From: Paracraurococcus sp049315625
GTDB lineage: Bacteria; Pseudomonadota; Alphaproteobacteria; Acetobacterales; Acetobacteraceae
Direction: 5' to 3'
NCBI GenBank assembly: GCA_049315625.1
Contig: JBMOJU010000014.1
Location: 1 to 32,096 of the forward strand
DNA length: 32,096 bases
In this document: in pieces, positions 22,228 to 30,251 of the stretch
How positions within the stretch are numbered: the first letter of the stretch is position 1
Layout of the letters: each line of letters starts with the position of its first letter
Position numbers and translations under genes: made by a program
Notes under the pieces: model-generated
Database searches by the model: none
What the model saw: only the letters and a program-made list of their open reading frames with translations
What the model was told of the DNA's origin: nothing

Positions 22228-23433
22228 TCAGCCGCGGCGGATGATCTTCCTGGCGGCCAGGGCGTCGAGGGCGGCGGCGTCGTAGCCGAGCTCGGCCAGG
22301 ACCTCGTCGGTGTGCTCGCCGAGCCGCGGCGGATGACGGCGGATGCTGGCCGGGGTGGCGGCGAAGCGGGTCGGCGGCTTGGCCATCCGCAACGCGCCCT
22401 CGGTCGGGTGCTGCATCGGCTCGAACATCCCGACCGCATCCAGGTGGGGATGCTCCGCCACCGCCCCGATCGTCGAAAAGGCGGTGGCCGGGATGTCGAG
22501 CCGCTCGCAGACCTCCAGCCATTCCGCCGTGGTGCGGCCGGGCGCGATGGCGGCGACGGCGGCATAGACCTGGTCGATATTGGCGTTGCGCTTCACCGGG
22601 TCGTCGACCGACAGCGCCTCGATCAGGTCCTCCCGACCCGCCGCCGTGAAGAAGGCCCGCCAGTGCGCCGGCGTATAGGGCAGCAGGGTCATCCAGCCAT
22701 CCTTGGTCGGCACCGGCTTGCGGTGCCGCAGCCGCTTGTAGCCCGGCGCGTCGATGGGCGGGGTGAAGGCGTGGCCGCCCTGGTGCTCGACGGCGACGAA
22801 GGCGGTGATGGTTTCCAGCATCGGCACCTCCACCAGCTGCGCTTCACCGGTGCGCTCGCGGTGCAGCAGCGCGGCCAGCACCGCCGAGAGCAGCGCCATG
22901 CCGGTGATCTTGTCGGCGACCAACGAAGGGACGAAGCGCGGCCGGCCCTCCTCCTCACCGACGATGTCGGCCAGGCCGGACGCCGCCTGGATGATCTCGT
23001 CGAAGGCCGGGCGGGCGCGGTGTGGCCCGTCCTGGCCGAAGCCGGTAGCGACCGCGAAGACCATGCGCGGGTTGAGCGCCTTGCACTCTGCCGGCCCGAA
23101 GCCGAGCCGGGCCATCCCGGCGGGGCGAATATTGGTCACCAGCACATCGGCGGTCGGGATCAGCCGCCGCAGCACTTCTGCGCCTTCGGGCGTCTTCAGG
23201 TCGAGCGCGACCGATCGCTTGTTGCGGTTCACCCCGAGGAAGACCGAGGCCATGCCGCGGTTGCGGAAGACGCCGGAATTGCGCACCAGGTCGCCGGCAG
23301 GCGTCTCGATCTTGATCACCTCGGCGCCCCAGTCGCCCAGCGTCTGGGTGGCGAAGGGCCCGAGCACCACGGCGGTGAGATCGAGCACCCGGATGCCGGC
23401 GAGCGGGCCGGACGCGGCGATGGCCTCCGTCAT
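22228..23433 (-). CDS. Family III (CaiB/BaiF, formyl-CoA transferase type) CoA-transferase
   Basis: A 401-residue CoA-transferase of the interlocked-dimer class that moves CoA between carboxylic acids. GIRVLDLTAVVLGPFATQTLGDWGAEVIKIE at the N-terminus, then DLVRNSGVFRNRG, NKRSVALDLKTPEG, VLVTNIRPAGMARLGFG and RPAFDEIIQAASGL, whose Asp is the catalytic residue that forms the acyl-anhydride, then GYKRLRHRKPVPTKDGW and a C-terminal GEHTDEVLAELGY, are all diagnostic. The frame extends upstream to 23493; ATG 23433 is chosen because GGAAGG lies 6 bases before it and the fold starts there. The acid pair is unknown. Glutarate is one option because gcdH is present, but that gene is 21 kb away. Confidence 0.92.
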   Translation of the reverse strand: MTEAIAASGPLAGIRVLDLTAVVLGPFATQTLGDWGAEVIKIETPAGDLVRNSGVFRNRGMASVFLGVNRNKRSVALDLKTPEGAEVLRRLIPTADVLVTNIRPAGMARLGFGPAECKALNPRMVFAVATGFGQDGPHRARPAFDEIIQAASGLADIVGEEEGRPRFVPSLVADKITGMALLSAVLAALLHRERTGEAQLVEVPMLETITAFVAVEHQGGHAFTPPIDAPGYKRLRHRKPVPTKDGWMTLLPYTPAHWRAFFTAAGREDLIEALSVDDPVKRNANIDQVYAAVAAIAPGRTTAEWLEVCERLDIPATAFSTIGAVAEHPHLDAVGMFEPMQHPTEGALRMAKPPTRFAATPASIRRHPPRLGEHTDEVLAELGYDAAALDALAARKIIRRG

Positions 23434-23528
23434 GCGCGGCCTTCCGTGGCCATACGGTCCTGCGGCAGCATTGGCGCCTCGCTCCCCTTGCATATTGCGG
23501 AAAGGCTAGCGGCGCCGCGGCCCGCCGG

Positions 23529-24635
23529 CTACCCGACGGGTGCGATATGCGCCGCCGGGATGCAGATGGTGCAGCGCAGTCCCGGAGTCCCGAATTCGAG
23601 CTGTCCGGTGCCGCCAAGTTCGTAGGCCAGGCTGCGTTCGATGACGGTCAGCCCAAAGCCCCGGCGAGTCGGGCTGACCGCCGGTGGGCCGCCGCGCTCC
23701 TCCCACACCATGGTCAGACCCGCCCGGGTGCGCCGCCAGCGCAGTGCCAGGCGCCCCTCCGGCACCGAAAGCGCACCGTACTTGGCGGCATTCGTCGCCA
23801 GTTCGTGGACGGCGAGGCTGAGGGCCAGCGCCGCCCGCGGCCGCAACACCAGATCCGGTCCGGCGGCAGCGATACGGCCGCGCGCGGCGCCGTCAGCATG
23901 CGGCCGCAGTTCCTCATCGATCAGCGGGCGAAGACGCGCCCCCTCCCAACGGCTGGCATGCAGCAGGTCGTGCGCCGTCGCCATGGCGTGCAGCCTGGCC
24001 TCGAAATCGCCGACGAATCCGTCGAGGCTGGTCGCACGACGGCGGCTGTGGCGCAGCAGGGCTTGGATATTGGCCAGGATGTTCTTGAGGCGGTGGTCCA
24101 GCTCGGCCATCAGGAAGGTTTGGTGGGAAAGCGCCGCCTGCCGCTCCGCGGCCAGCGACTCGGCCCGGAGCAGGCTGGCTTCAAGCCAGGCGGCACGCAG
24201 CGTGAGAGCGGCGCGGCGATCCTCCTCGGCCCAGGGCGCGGCCGCGGGCGGGCGCAGCCACAGGATCCAACCCGGTGCCCGGCCGGGCAGGGTGATCGCC
24301 AGTAGGCGGCCGTCTGTGGCCGCGGCTGGCGGCAGCCGATCTATCGCCAGGATGCCGTCCTGGGGTGGCGGGCCGAGCCACTCCGTCAGCGCGGCGAGGG
24401 ACTCCGCTGACGGGATCACGCCCGCGCTGGCCGCCTGGCCGTCCCGCAGCATGGCCATCCCGTCGGCGGGAACCAGGGCGAGGAGTGCCGCAGGCCATTG
24501 CGCCAGTACGTCGTCCGGCTCCTCACCGCGCTTGAGGGCGGCGAACAGGGCGCCGGCCGCCCAGGCCGGCGGAAGGAGGCCAGGCGCCCCGGCACCGGCG
24601 TCGGGCAGGATGGTGGAGGTCGCGCTGCGGGTCAT
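23529..24635 (-). CDS. HWE/HisKA_2-type sensor histidine kinase with a phytochrome PHY-like N-terminus
   Basis: 368 residues, no transmembrane segment. Residues 168-200, SHQTFLMAELDHRLKNILANIQALLRHSRR, form the dimerisation helix with phospho-acceptor His181. HELATNAAKYGAL (277-289, N-box) and VWEE (310-313) give the HWE signature, and GFGLTVIERSL is the G-box. Residues 25-165 look like the C-terminal half of a bacteriophytochrome PHY domain: WPAALLALVPADGMAMLRDGQ, LLAITLPGRAPGWILWLRPP, PWAEEDRRAALTLRAAWLEASLLRAE. Between WLRPP and PWAEED the tongue with its PRxSF motif is missing, and no PAS or GAF precedes. AGGAG lies 7 bases before ATG 24635. It is divergent from the glg operon. No response regulator is in the window. 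Confidence 0.88.
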   Translation of the reverse strand: MTRSATSTILPDAGAGAPGLLPPAWAAGALFAALKRGEEPDDVLAQWPAALLALVPADGMAMLRDGQAASAGVIPSAESLAALTEWLGPPPQDGILAIDRLPPAAATDGRLLAITLPGRAPGWILWLRPPAAAPWAEEDRRAALTLRAAWLEASLLRAESLAAERQAALSHQTFLMAELDHRLKNILANIQALLRHSRRRATSLDGFVGDFEARLHAMATAHDLLHASRWEGARLRPLIDEELRPHADGAARGRIAAAGPDLVLRPRAALALSLAVHELATNAAKYGALSVPEGRLALRWRRTRAGLTMVWEERGGPPAVSPTRRGFGLTVIERSLAYELGGTGQLEFGTPGLRCTICIPAAHIAPVG

Positions 24636-25061
24636 GCCGCGGCTCCTCTTGTGATGGGACGCTCCCCCATTCGGTCCGGCTGTCCCGAGGCGGACCGCTG
24701 GGTCGGCATCGGTGGGATCGTCATGCTTCCTGGCCCCTCCGCGCCAGCCGGCCCCGATGGCATGGCCCGGTCCGGCAGGTTGCTCCGTTGATAGACAATT
24801 CACTCTATCGTGATTTGGTTACCTCAACGGAAAATTTGGCATGCATCCAGCCCTGTTTCACCGATTTCTCATGAAAAAAACCGACTCATTCGCTGGTTGT
24901 GTGACGCAGGGCCGCGCGGTGCCGCCTCCCGGCTTGCCGCGAGGTGAAGACGGTTTCCGCAACCCGGCACCGCTTTTGCTTCAACCCGGCGGAACGTTCG
25001 GGCACAACCTGACGGACGACAGGGGTGGCGCTGCCGCCCGAGCAAAAGGCGACGCGAACCG
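24636..25061. other. Divergent control region between the HWE kinase and glgP
   Basis: About 425 bases with no supportable gene. The 24781-24900 part is unusually AT-rich for this genome and holds the nested repeats described separately. The remainder is ordinary GC-rich DNA with a short palindrome, GAACGTTC at 24992-24999. A 74-residue frame at 24841-25065 lacks a ribosome site and is not called. Confidence 0.6.
24784..24831. promoter_or_regulatory. Nested inverted repeats in AT-rich island (operator candidate)
   Basis: The outer pair is TCCGTTGA (24784-24791) / TCAACGGA (24824-24831). The inner pair is GATAGA (24790-24795) / TCTATC (24804-24809), 8 bases apart. Both are perfect. They lie 149 bases from the kinase start and 231 bases from the glgP start, so they could control either. 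A TTGATA (24788-24793) lies within, but no good -10 follows at 17 bases. Confidence 0.45.
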
Positions 25062-27518
25062 GTGACTGACGCCATGGCGACTCCCGAAATGGCCGCGGCC
25101 GCGGCCGACCTCCGCGAGGCTATTGTCCGCAAGCTCACTTACGACATGGGCAAGAGCCGGAGCGGCGCCCGCGACCGCGACTGGTTCCTGGCCACCGCGC
25201 TGACAGTGCGCGACCGGGTCATCGACCGCTGGCTTGAGGCGACGCGCGCCGCCTATGAGCAGGGCGAGAAGCAGGTCTACTACCTCAGCCTGGAATTCCT
25301 GGTCGGCCGGCTGCTGCGGGACAATGTCAGCAACCTCGGCTTGATGCAGACCCTGCGGGATGCGCTGGCGCCGCTCGGCGTCGATTTCGACGCGGTCCGC
25401 CAGGCGGAACCGGACGCGGCGCTGGGCAATGGCGGCCTCGGCCGGCTTGCCGCCTGCTTCATGGAGAGCCTGGCCAGCCTGGCCATCCCGGCCTTCGGCT
25501 ATGGCATCCGGTATGAGCACGGGCTGTTCCGCCAGATCCTGCGGGAGGGCTGGCAGCACGAATACCCGGAGGACTGGCTGCAGTTCGGCAACCCGTGGGA
25601 ATTCGCCCGTCCGGAAATCTCGCACGACATCGGCTTCGGCGGCAGCGTCGAGGCGGTGCGCGTCTCGGAGGACGAGGTGCGTCATGTCTGGCACCCGGGG
25701 GAGATCGTCCAGGCAGTGGCCTACGACACCCCCGTGGTCGGCTGGCGCGGCCGGCACATCAACACGCTTCGGCTCTGGTCCGCCCGCGCGCTGGACCCGC
25801 TGAAGCTGGACGCCTTCAACTACGGCGACCATGTCGGCGCGCTTGCCGACCGTATGCGGCAGGAGGCGATCAGCAAGGTCCTCTACCCGTCGGATGAGAC
25901 GCCGGCGGGGCAGGAACTGCGCCTGCGCCAGGAATACTTCTTCACCTCGGCGGCGCTGCAGGACCTCGTCCGCCGCCACCTGCGGGTCTATGGCGACCTG
26001 CGATCCCTGCCGGACAAGGTGGCGATCCAGCTCAACGACACCCACCCGGCGATCGCGGTCGCCGAGATGATGCGCATCTGCGTCGACCTGCATGCTATTC
26101 CCTGGGCGGACGCCTGGGCCATCACCCGGGGCTCGATCAGCTACACCAATCATACCCTGTTGCCGGAAGCGCTGGAGAGCTGGGCGGTCCCGCTGATGGA
26201 GCGGCTGTTGCCGCGCCACATGCAGATCATCTATCTGATCAACGCGCATCACCTGGATGAGGTTCGCGCGGCGCATCCGGGCGATGTCCGTCTGCTGTCC
26301 TCGGTTTCCTTGATCGAGGAAGGCCATGGTCGACGGGTCCGGATGGGGCATCTTGCCTTCGTCGGCTCGCACAAGGTCAATGGCGTGTCGGCGCTGCATT
26401 CCGACCTGCTGAAGAAGACGGTGTTCCGCGACTTCAACGCCATCGCACCGGGCCGCATCACCAACAAGACGAACGGCGTCACCTTCCGTCGCTGGCTCCA
26501 GCAATGCAATCCCGGCCTGACCGGCCTGCTGGTGGAGGCGGTCGGGCCCGCCGTGCTGGACGATTCGATGCGGCTTGAGGGCCTGGCCCCGCTGGCCGAC
26601 GATGCTGCCTTCCGGTATCGCTTCGCCGCGGTGAAGCGGGCGAACAAGGAGGCGCTGGCGGCACTGATCCGCCAGCAGCTCGATCTGCGGGTCGACCCGG
26701 GCGCGATGTTCGACGTGCAGATCAAGCGCATCCACGAATACAAGCGCCAGCTGCTGAACATCCTTGAAACCGTGGCCCTGTACGATGCGATCAGGGCGCA
26801 GCCCCATCTGGACTGGGCGCCACGCGTAAAAATCTTCGCCGGCAAGGCCGCCGCCAGCTACCACCGCGCCAAACTCATCATCAAGCTGGCGCACGACGTG
26901 GCCCGCGTGGTGAACAGCGACCCCACCGTCCGCGGCCTGCTGAAGGTCGCCTTCCTGCCGAACTACAATGTCTCGCTGGCCGAGATGATCGTTCCTGCGG
27001 CCGACCTGTCGGAGCAGATCTCGACCGCGGGGATGGAGGCATCGGGCACCGGCAACATGAAACTGGGGCTGAACGGCGCGCTGACCATCGGCACGCTCGA
27101 TGGCGCGAATGTCGAAATGCTGGAGCATATCGGCGGCGAGAACATCTTCATCTTCGGCCTGACGACCGAGGAGGTGGACGCGCGCCGGCATGACGGCACC
27201 CACGGCGCGGCCGCGGTGCAGGCCTCCCCGCGGCTCGGAGAGGTGCTGGAGGCGGTGGAATCCGGCGTCTTCTCCCCCGACGACCGCGGCCGTTACCGCG
27301 ACATGATGGCGTCGATCCGCAGCCACGATTACTTCATGGTCGGCGCCGATTTCGACAGCTACTTTGACGCGCAGCGGCGCGTCGATGCCCGCTGGCAGGA
27401 TGGTGGCGCCTGGATGCGGAGCGCGGTGCTGAACACGGCCCGGCTGGGCTGGTTCTCCTCCGACCGCACCATCGCCGAGTATGCGGCGGAAATCTGGAAC
27501 GTGCCGGTCCGGCGCTGA
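25062..27518 (+). CDS. glgP: Glycogen (maltodextrin) phosphorylase
   Basis: An 818-residue cytoplasmic PLP enzyme that releases glucose-1-phosphate from glycogen ends. Landmarks: LALGNGGLGRLAACFMESLA-type motif (around 127-145), ALQLNDTHPA-type IQLNDTHPAIAVAE, FVGSHKVNGVSALHS, ITNKTNGVTFRRWL, DVQIKRIHEYKRQLLN, FAGKAAASYHRAK and the PLP-lysine motif EASGTGNMKLGLNGAL with Lys667. The start is GTG 25062 with AAAAGG about 14 bases upstream; ATG 25074 is an alternative and neither is strong. It is the first gene of the glg operon, 28 bases before glgC. Confidence 0.95.
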   Translation: MTDAMATPEMAAAAADLREAIVRKLTYDMGKSRSGARDRDWFLATALTVRDRVIDRWLEATRAAYEQGEKQVYYLSLEFLVGRLLRDNVSNLGLMQTLRDALAPLGVDFDAVRQAEPDAALGNGGLGRLAACFMESLASLAIPAFGYGIRYEHGLFRQILREGWQHEYPEDWLQFGNPWEFARPEISHDIGFGGSVEAVRVSEDEVRHVWHPGEIVQAVAYDTPVVGWRGRHINTLRLWSARALDPLKLDAFNYGDHVGALADRMRQEAISKVLYPSDETPAGQELRLRQEYFFTSAALQDLVRRHLRVYGDLRSLPDKVAIQLNDTHPAIAVAEMMRICVDLHAIPWADAWAITRGSISYTNHTLLPEALESWAVPLMERLLPRHMQIIYLINAHHLDEVRAAHPGDVRLLSSVSLIEEGHGRRVRMGHLAFVGSHKVNGVSALHSDLLKKTVFRDFNAIAPGRITNKTNGVTFRRWLQQCNPGLTGLLVEAVGPAVLDDSMRLEGLAPLADDAAFRYRFAAVKRANKEALAALIRQQLDLRVDPGAMFDVQIKRIHEYKRQLLNILETVALYDAIRAQPHLDWAPRVKIFAGKAAASYHRAKLIIKLAHDVARVVNSDPTVRGLLKVAFLPNYNVSLAEMIVPAADLSEQISTAGMEASGTGNMKLGLNGALTIGTLDGANVEMLEHIGGENIFIFGLTTEEVDARRHDGTHGAAAVQASPRLGEVLEAVESGVFSPDDRGRYRDMMASIRSHDYFMVGADFDSYFDAQRRVDARWQDGGAWMRSAVLNTARLGWFSSDRTIAEYAAEIWNVPVRR

Positions 27519-27546
27519 GCCGGCACGCAATGGGGGGGAACGCAGG

Positions 27547-28818
27547 ATGCCGAACAGCCGGCCGCGCAGCGAGGGGCCGCTCGCCCGCCATGCCATGGCC
27601 TTCGTCCTCGCCGGAGGCCGCGGCAGTCGGCTGATGGAGCTGACCGACCGGCGCGCCAAGCCGGCGGTCTTCTTCGGCGGCAAGTCGCGCATCATCGACT
27701 TCGCCCTGTCGAATGCGCTCAACTCCGGCGTCCGCCGCATGGCCGTCGCCACCCAGTACAAGGCGCACAGCCTGATCCGCCACCTTCAGCGCGGCTGGAA
27801 CTTCCTGCGGCCGGAGCGCAACGAGAGCTTCGACATCCTGCCCGCCAGCCAGCGCATCTCCGAGAACAACTGGTATCTCGGCACCGCCGACGCGGTGTAC
27901 CAGAACATCGACATCATCGAGGATCTGGCGCCGCGGCACATCGTGCTGCTGGCCGGCGACCACATCTACAAGATGGACTACGAGGCGATGCTGCAGCAGC
28001 ACGTCGACCAGCGCGCCGGCGTCACGGTCTGCTGCATGACGGTGCCGCGGCTGGACGCCCGCGGCTTCGGCGTCATGTCGGTCGATGCCTCCGGCCGCAT
28101 CGTCGACTTCATCGAGAAGCCAGCCGACCCGCCCGGCCTGCCGGACCAGCCGGACCGGACGCTGGCCAGCATGGGCATCTATGTCTTCGACACCAAGGTC
28201 CTGATCGCCGAACTGAAGCGCGACGCGGCCAACCCCGCCTCCTCGCATGATTTCGGCAAGGATATCATCCCGCGCATGGTCGCCGAAGGCACCGCGCAGG
28301 CGCACCGCTTCGAGGCGAGCTGCGTCCGCTCCGCCGCCGAGACCTCGCCCTATTGGCGCGATGTCGGCACGGTGGACGCGTATTGGGAGGCCAATATCGA
28401 CCTGACGGACGTCGTCCCGCCGCTGGACATCTTCGACAAGGACTGGCCGATCTGGACCTACGCGGAGGTCGTGCCGCCGGCCAAATTCGTCCACGACCTC
28501 GACGGCCGGCGCGGCGAGGCGATCTCCTCCCTCGTCTCCGGCGGCTGCATCGTCTCCGGCGCCACGGCGCGGCATTCGCTGCTCTTCACCGGGGTGCACC
28601 TGCATTCCTTTGCGATGATCGATGGTGCGGTGCTGCTGCCGCAGGTCGATGTCGGGCGGCATGCGCGGCTGACCAATGTGGTGGTCGACCGCGGTGTGCG
28701 CATCCCGGAAGGGCTGGTGGTGGGGGAGGACCCGGTCCTTGACGCCGCCAGGTTCCGCCGGTCGGAGAAGGGCATCTGCCTGATCACCCAGGCGATGCTG
28801 GACCGGATCGCGGTATGA
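27547..28818 (+). CDS. glgC: Glucose-1-phosphate adenylyltransferase (ADP-glucose pyrophosphorylase)
   Basis: A 423-residue enzyme that makes ADP-glucose from ATP and glucose-1-phosphate, the committed and allosterically controlled step of glycogen synthesis. LAGGRGSRLMELTDRRAKPAVFFGGKSRIIDFALSN is the nucleotide-binding start, including an Arg/Lys-rich regulatory loop. GTADAVYQN, LLAGDHIYKMDY, FIEKPADPP and YWRDVGTVDAYWEANIDL follow, and the C-terminal beta-helix (ISSLVSGGCIVSGATARHSLLF ... VVVDRGVRIPEG) ends the protein. ATG 27547 is chosen over the upstream open frame because conserved sequence begins soon after. Its stop overlaps the glgA start (ATGA). Confidence 0.95.
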   Translation: MPNSRPRSEGPLARHAMAFVLAGGRGSRLMELTDRRAKPAVFFGGKSRIIDFALSNALNSGVRRMAVATQYKAHSLIRHLQRGWNFLRPERNESFDILPASQRISENNWYLGTADAVYQNIDIIEDLAPRHIVLLAGDHIYKMDYEAMLQQHVDQRAGVTVCCMTVPRLDARGFGVMSVDASGRIVDFIEKPADPPGLPDQPDRTLASMGIYVFDTKVLIAELKRDAANPASSHDFGKDIIPRMVAEGTAQAHRFEASCVRSAAETSPYWRDVGTVDAYWEANIDLTDVVPPLDIFDKDWPIWTYAEVVPPAKFVHDLDGRRGEAISSLVSGGCIVSGATARHSLLFTGVHLHSFAMIDGAVLLPQVDVGRHARLTNVVVDRGVRIPEGLVVGEDPVLDAARFRRSEKGICLITQAMLDRIAV

Positions 28819-30251
28819 GCCTGCGAGTCCTGGGGGTCGCTTCGGAATGCGTCCCGCTGATCAAGACCGGTGGCCTGGCGGATGTGGTCGGTGCCCTGCC
28901 AGCGGCGCTGGCGCCGCAAGGCATCACGGTCACCACGTTGCTGCCCGGCTACCCGGCGGTGATGGCAGCGATCGGTGACGCGCCCGCGGTACTGGACCTG
29001 CCCGACCGCTTCGGCCCGGCCCGGTTGCGCGCTGCGCGTGTCGCCGGGCTGGACTTGCTGGTGCTGGAGGCGCCGCAGCATTTCGGCCGGCCGGGCAACC
29101 CCTACAACGGCCCGGATGGCGCGGCCTGGGCTGATAACGGCCTGCGCTTCGCCGCGCTGGGATTCGCCGCGGCGGAAGCCGCCACGGCGCTGGGCTTCGA
29201 AACGGTGCATGCGCATGACTGGCAGGCCGGCCTCGCCGCCGCCTATCTGCGGCTGACGGCACCGGCGCGCATCCCCTGCGTCTTCACCATCCACAATTTG
29301 GCCTTCCAGGGACAATTCCCGCCGGCGCTCTTCCCGCGCCTCGGCCTGCCGCCCGGCGCCTGGGGGATCGACGGGCTGGAGTATTTCGGCAGCGTCGGCT
29401 TCCTCAAGGCCGGCCTCTGGTATGCCGACCGGATCACCACCGTCTCCCCCACCTATGCCGAGGAAATCCGCACCGCGGCGGGCGGCATGGGGCTGGACGG
29501 GCTGCTGTGCGGCCGGGCGGGTGTCGTCAGCGGCATCCTGAACGGGCTGGACGACGCCGCCTGGGATCCGGCGCGCGATCCGGCGCTGGTGGCGCGCTTC
29601 TCGGCCACCGACCCAGCGCCGCGCCCGGCCAACAAGCCGGCCCTGCAGGCCCGGTTCGGCCTGGCGCCGGATCCGGCGGCGCCACTCTTTGCCTTCGTCG
29701 GCCGTCTCGCCTGGCAAAAGGGGATGGACCTGGTGCTGGAGGCGCTGCCGGCGCTGCTGGCGGAGAGGGGACAATTGGCGATCCTCGGCACCGGCGACGC
29801 GGCGCTGGAAGCCCGCTGCCTCGGCGCCGCCGTGGCGCATCCCGGCCGGGTGGGCGCGGTGATCGGCTTCGACGATGCGCTGGCCCGGCTGTGCTACGGC
29901 GGCGCCGATGCCATCCTGGTGCCGTCGCGTTTCGAGCCCTGCGGCCTCGCCCAGCTCTGCGCCCTGCGCTACGGCGCGCCGCCCATCGTCGCCCGCACCG
30001 GCGGACTGGCCGATACCGTGATCGACGCCAATGACGTGGCCCTGGCCGCCGGCTGCGCGACCGGCGTGCGATTCGCGCCCGGTGATGCCGCGATGCTGGC
30101 CAGCGCGGTGCAGCGGACGGCTGCGATGATCACGGCAGGCACCGACTGGGCGCGCATCCGCACCAATGCGATGGCCTGCGACGTCTCCTGGCGCCGCTCC
30201 GCCGAGCGCTACGCCGCGCTGTTCCGGGAGATCGCCGCGACCGATGGCTGA
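28815..30251 (+). CDS. glgA: Glycogen synthase (ADP-glucose type)
   Basis: A 478-residue GT5 glycosyltransferase that adds glucose from ADP-glucose to growing alpha-1,4-glucan. MSLRVLGVASECVPLIKTGGLADVVGALPAAL carries the ADP-glucose-binding KTGGL motif with Lys17. HAHDWQAGLAAAYL and FTIHNLAFQGQFP lie in the acceptor side, ITTVSPTYAEEI at the hinge, and VSGILNGLDDAAWDP and PSRFEPCGLAQLCALRYGAPPIVARTGGLADTVID supply the catalytic Glu and nucleotide contacts. Translational coupling is likely at both ends: ATGA with glgC and an 8-base overlap with glgX. Confidence 0.95.
   Translation: MSLRVLGVASECVPLIKTGGLADVVGALPAALAPQGITVTTLLPGYPAVMAAIGDAPAVLDLPDRFGPARLRAARVAGLDLLVLEAPQHFGRPGNPYNGPDGAAWADNGLRFAALGFAAAEAATALGFETVHAHDWQAGLAAAYLRLTAPARIPCVFTIHNLAFQGQFPPALFPRLGLPPGAWGIDGLEYFGSVGFLKAGLWYADRITTVSPTYAEEIRTAAGGMGLDGLLCGRAGVVSGILNGLDDAAWDPARDPALVARFSATDPAPRPANKPALQARFGLAPDPAAPLFAFVGRLAWQKGMDLVLEALPALLAERGQLAILGTGDAALEARCLGAAVAHPGRVGAVIGFDDALARLCYGGADAILVPSRFEPCGLAQLCALRYGAPPIVARTGGLADTVIDANDVALAAGCATGVRFAPGDAAMLASAVQRTAAMITAGTDWARIRTNAMACDVSWRRSAERYAALFREIAATDG

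Noticed and set aside
24841..25065. 74-residue frame upstream of glgP (MHPALFHRFLMKK...)
   Set aside because: No Shine-Dalgarno, no recognisable pattern, and its end overlaps the glgP start; more likely leader DNA.
24981..27761. A 926-residue minus-strand frame opposite glgP
   Set aside because: It mirrors glgP, whose motifs and PLP lysine are intact, and has no recognisable domain, signal or ribosome site.
29565..29586. Tandem GATCCGGCGC in glgA
   Set aside because: It encodes a DPARDPA repeat in a surface loop region and is only two short units; no sign of an array.
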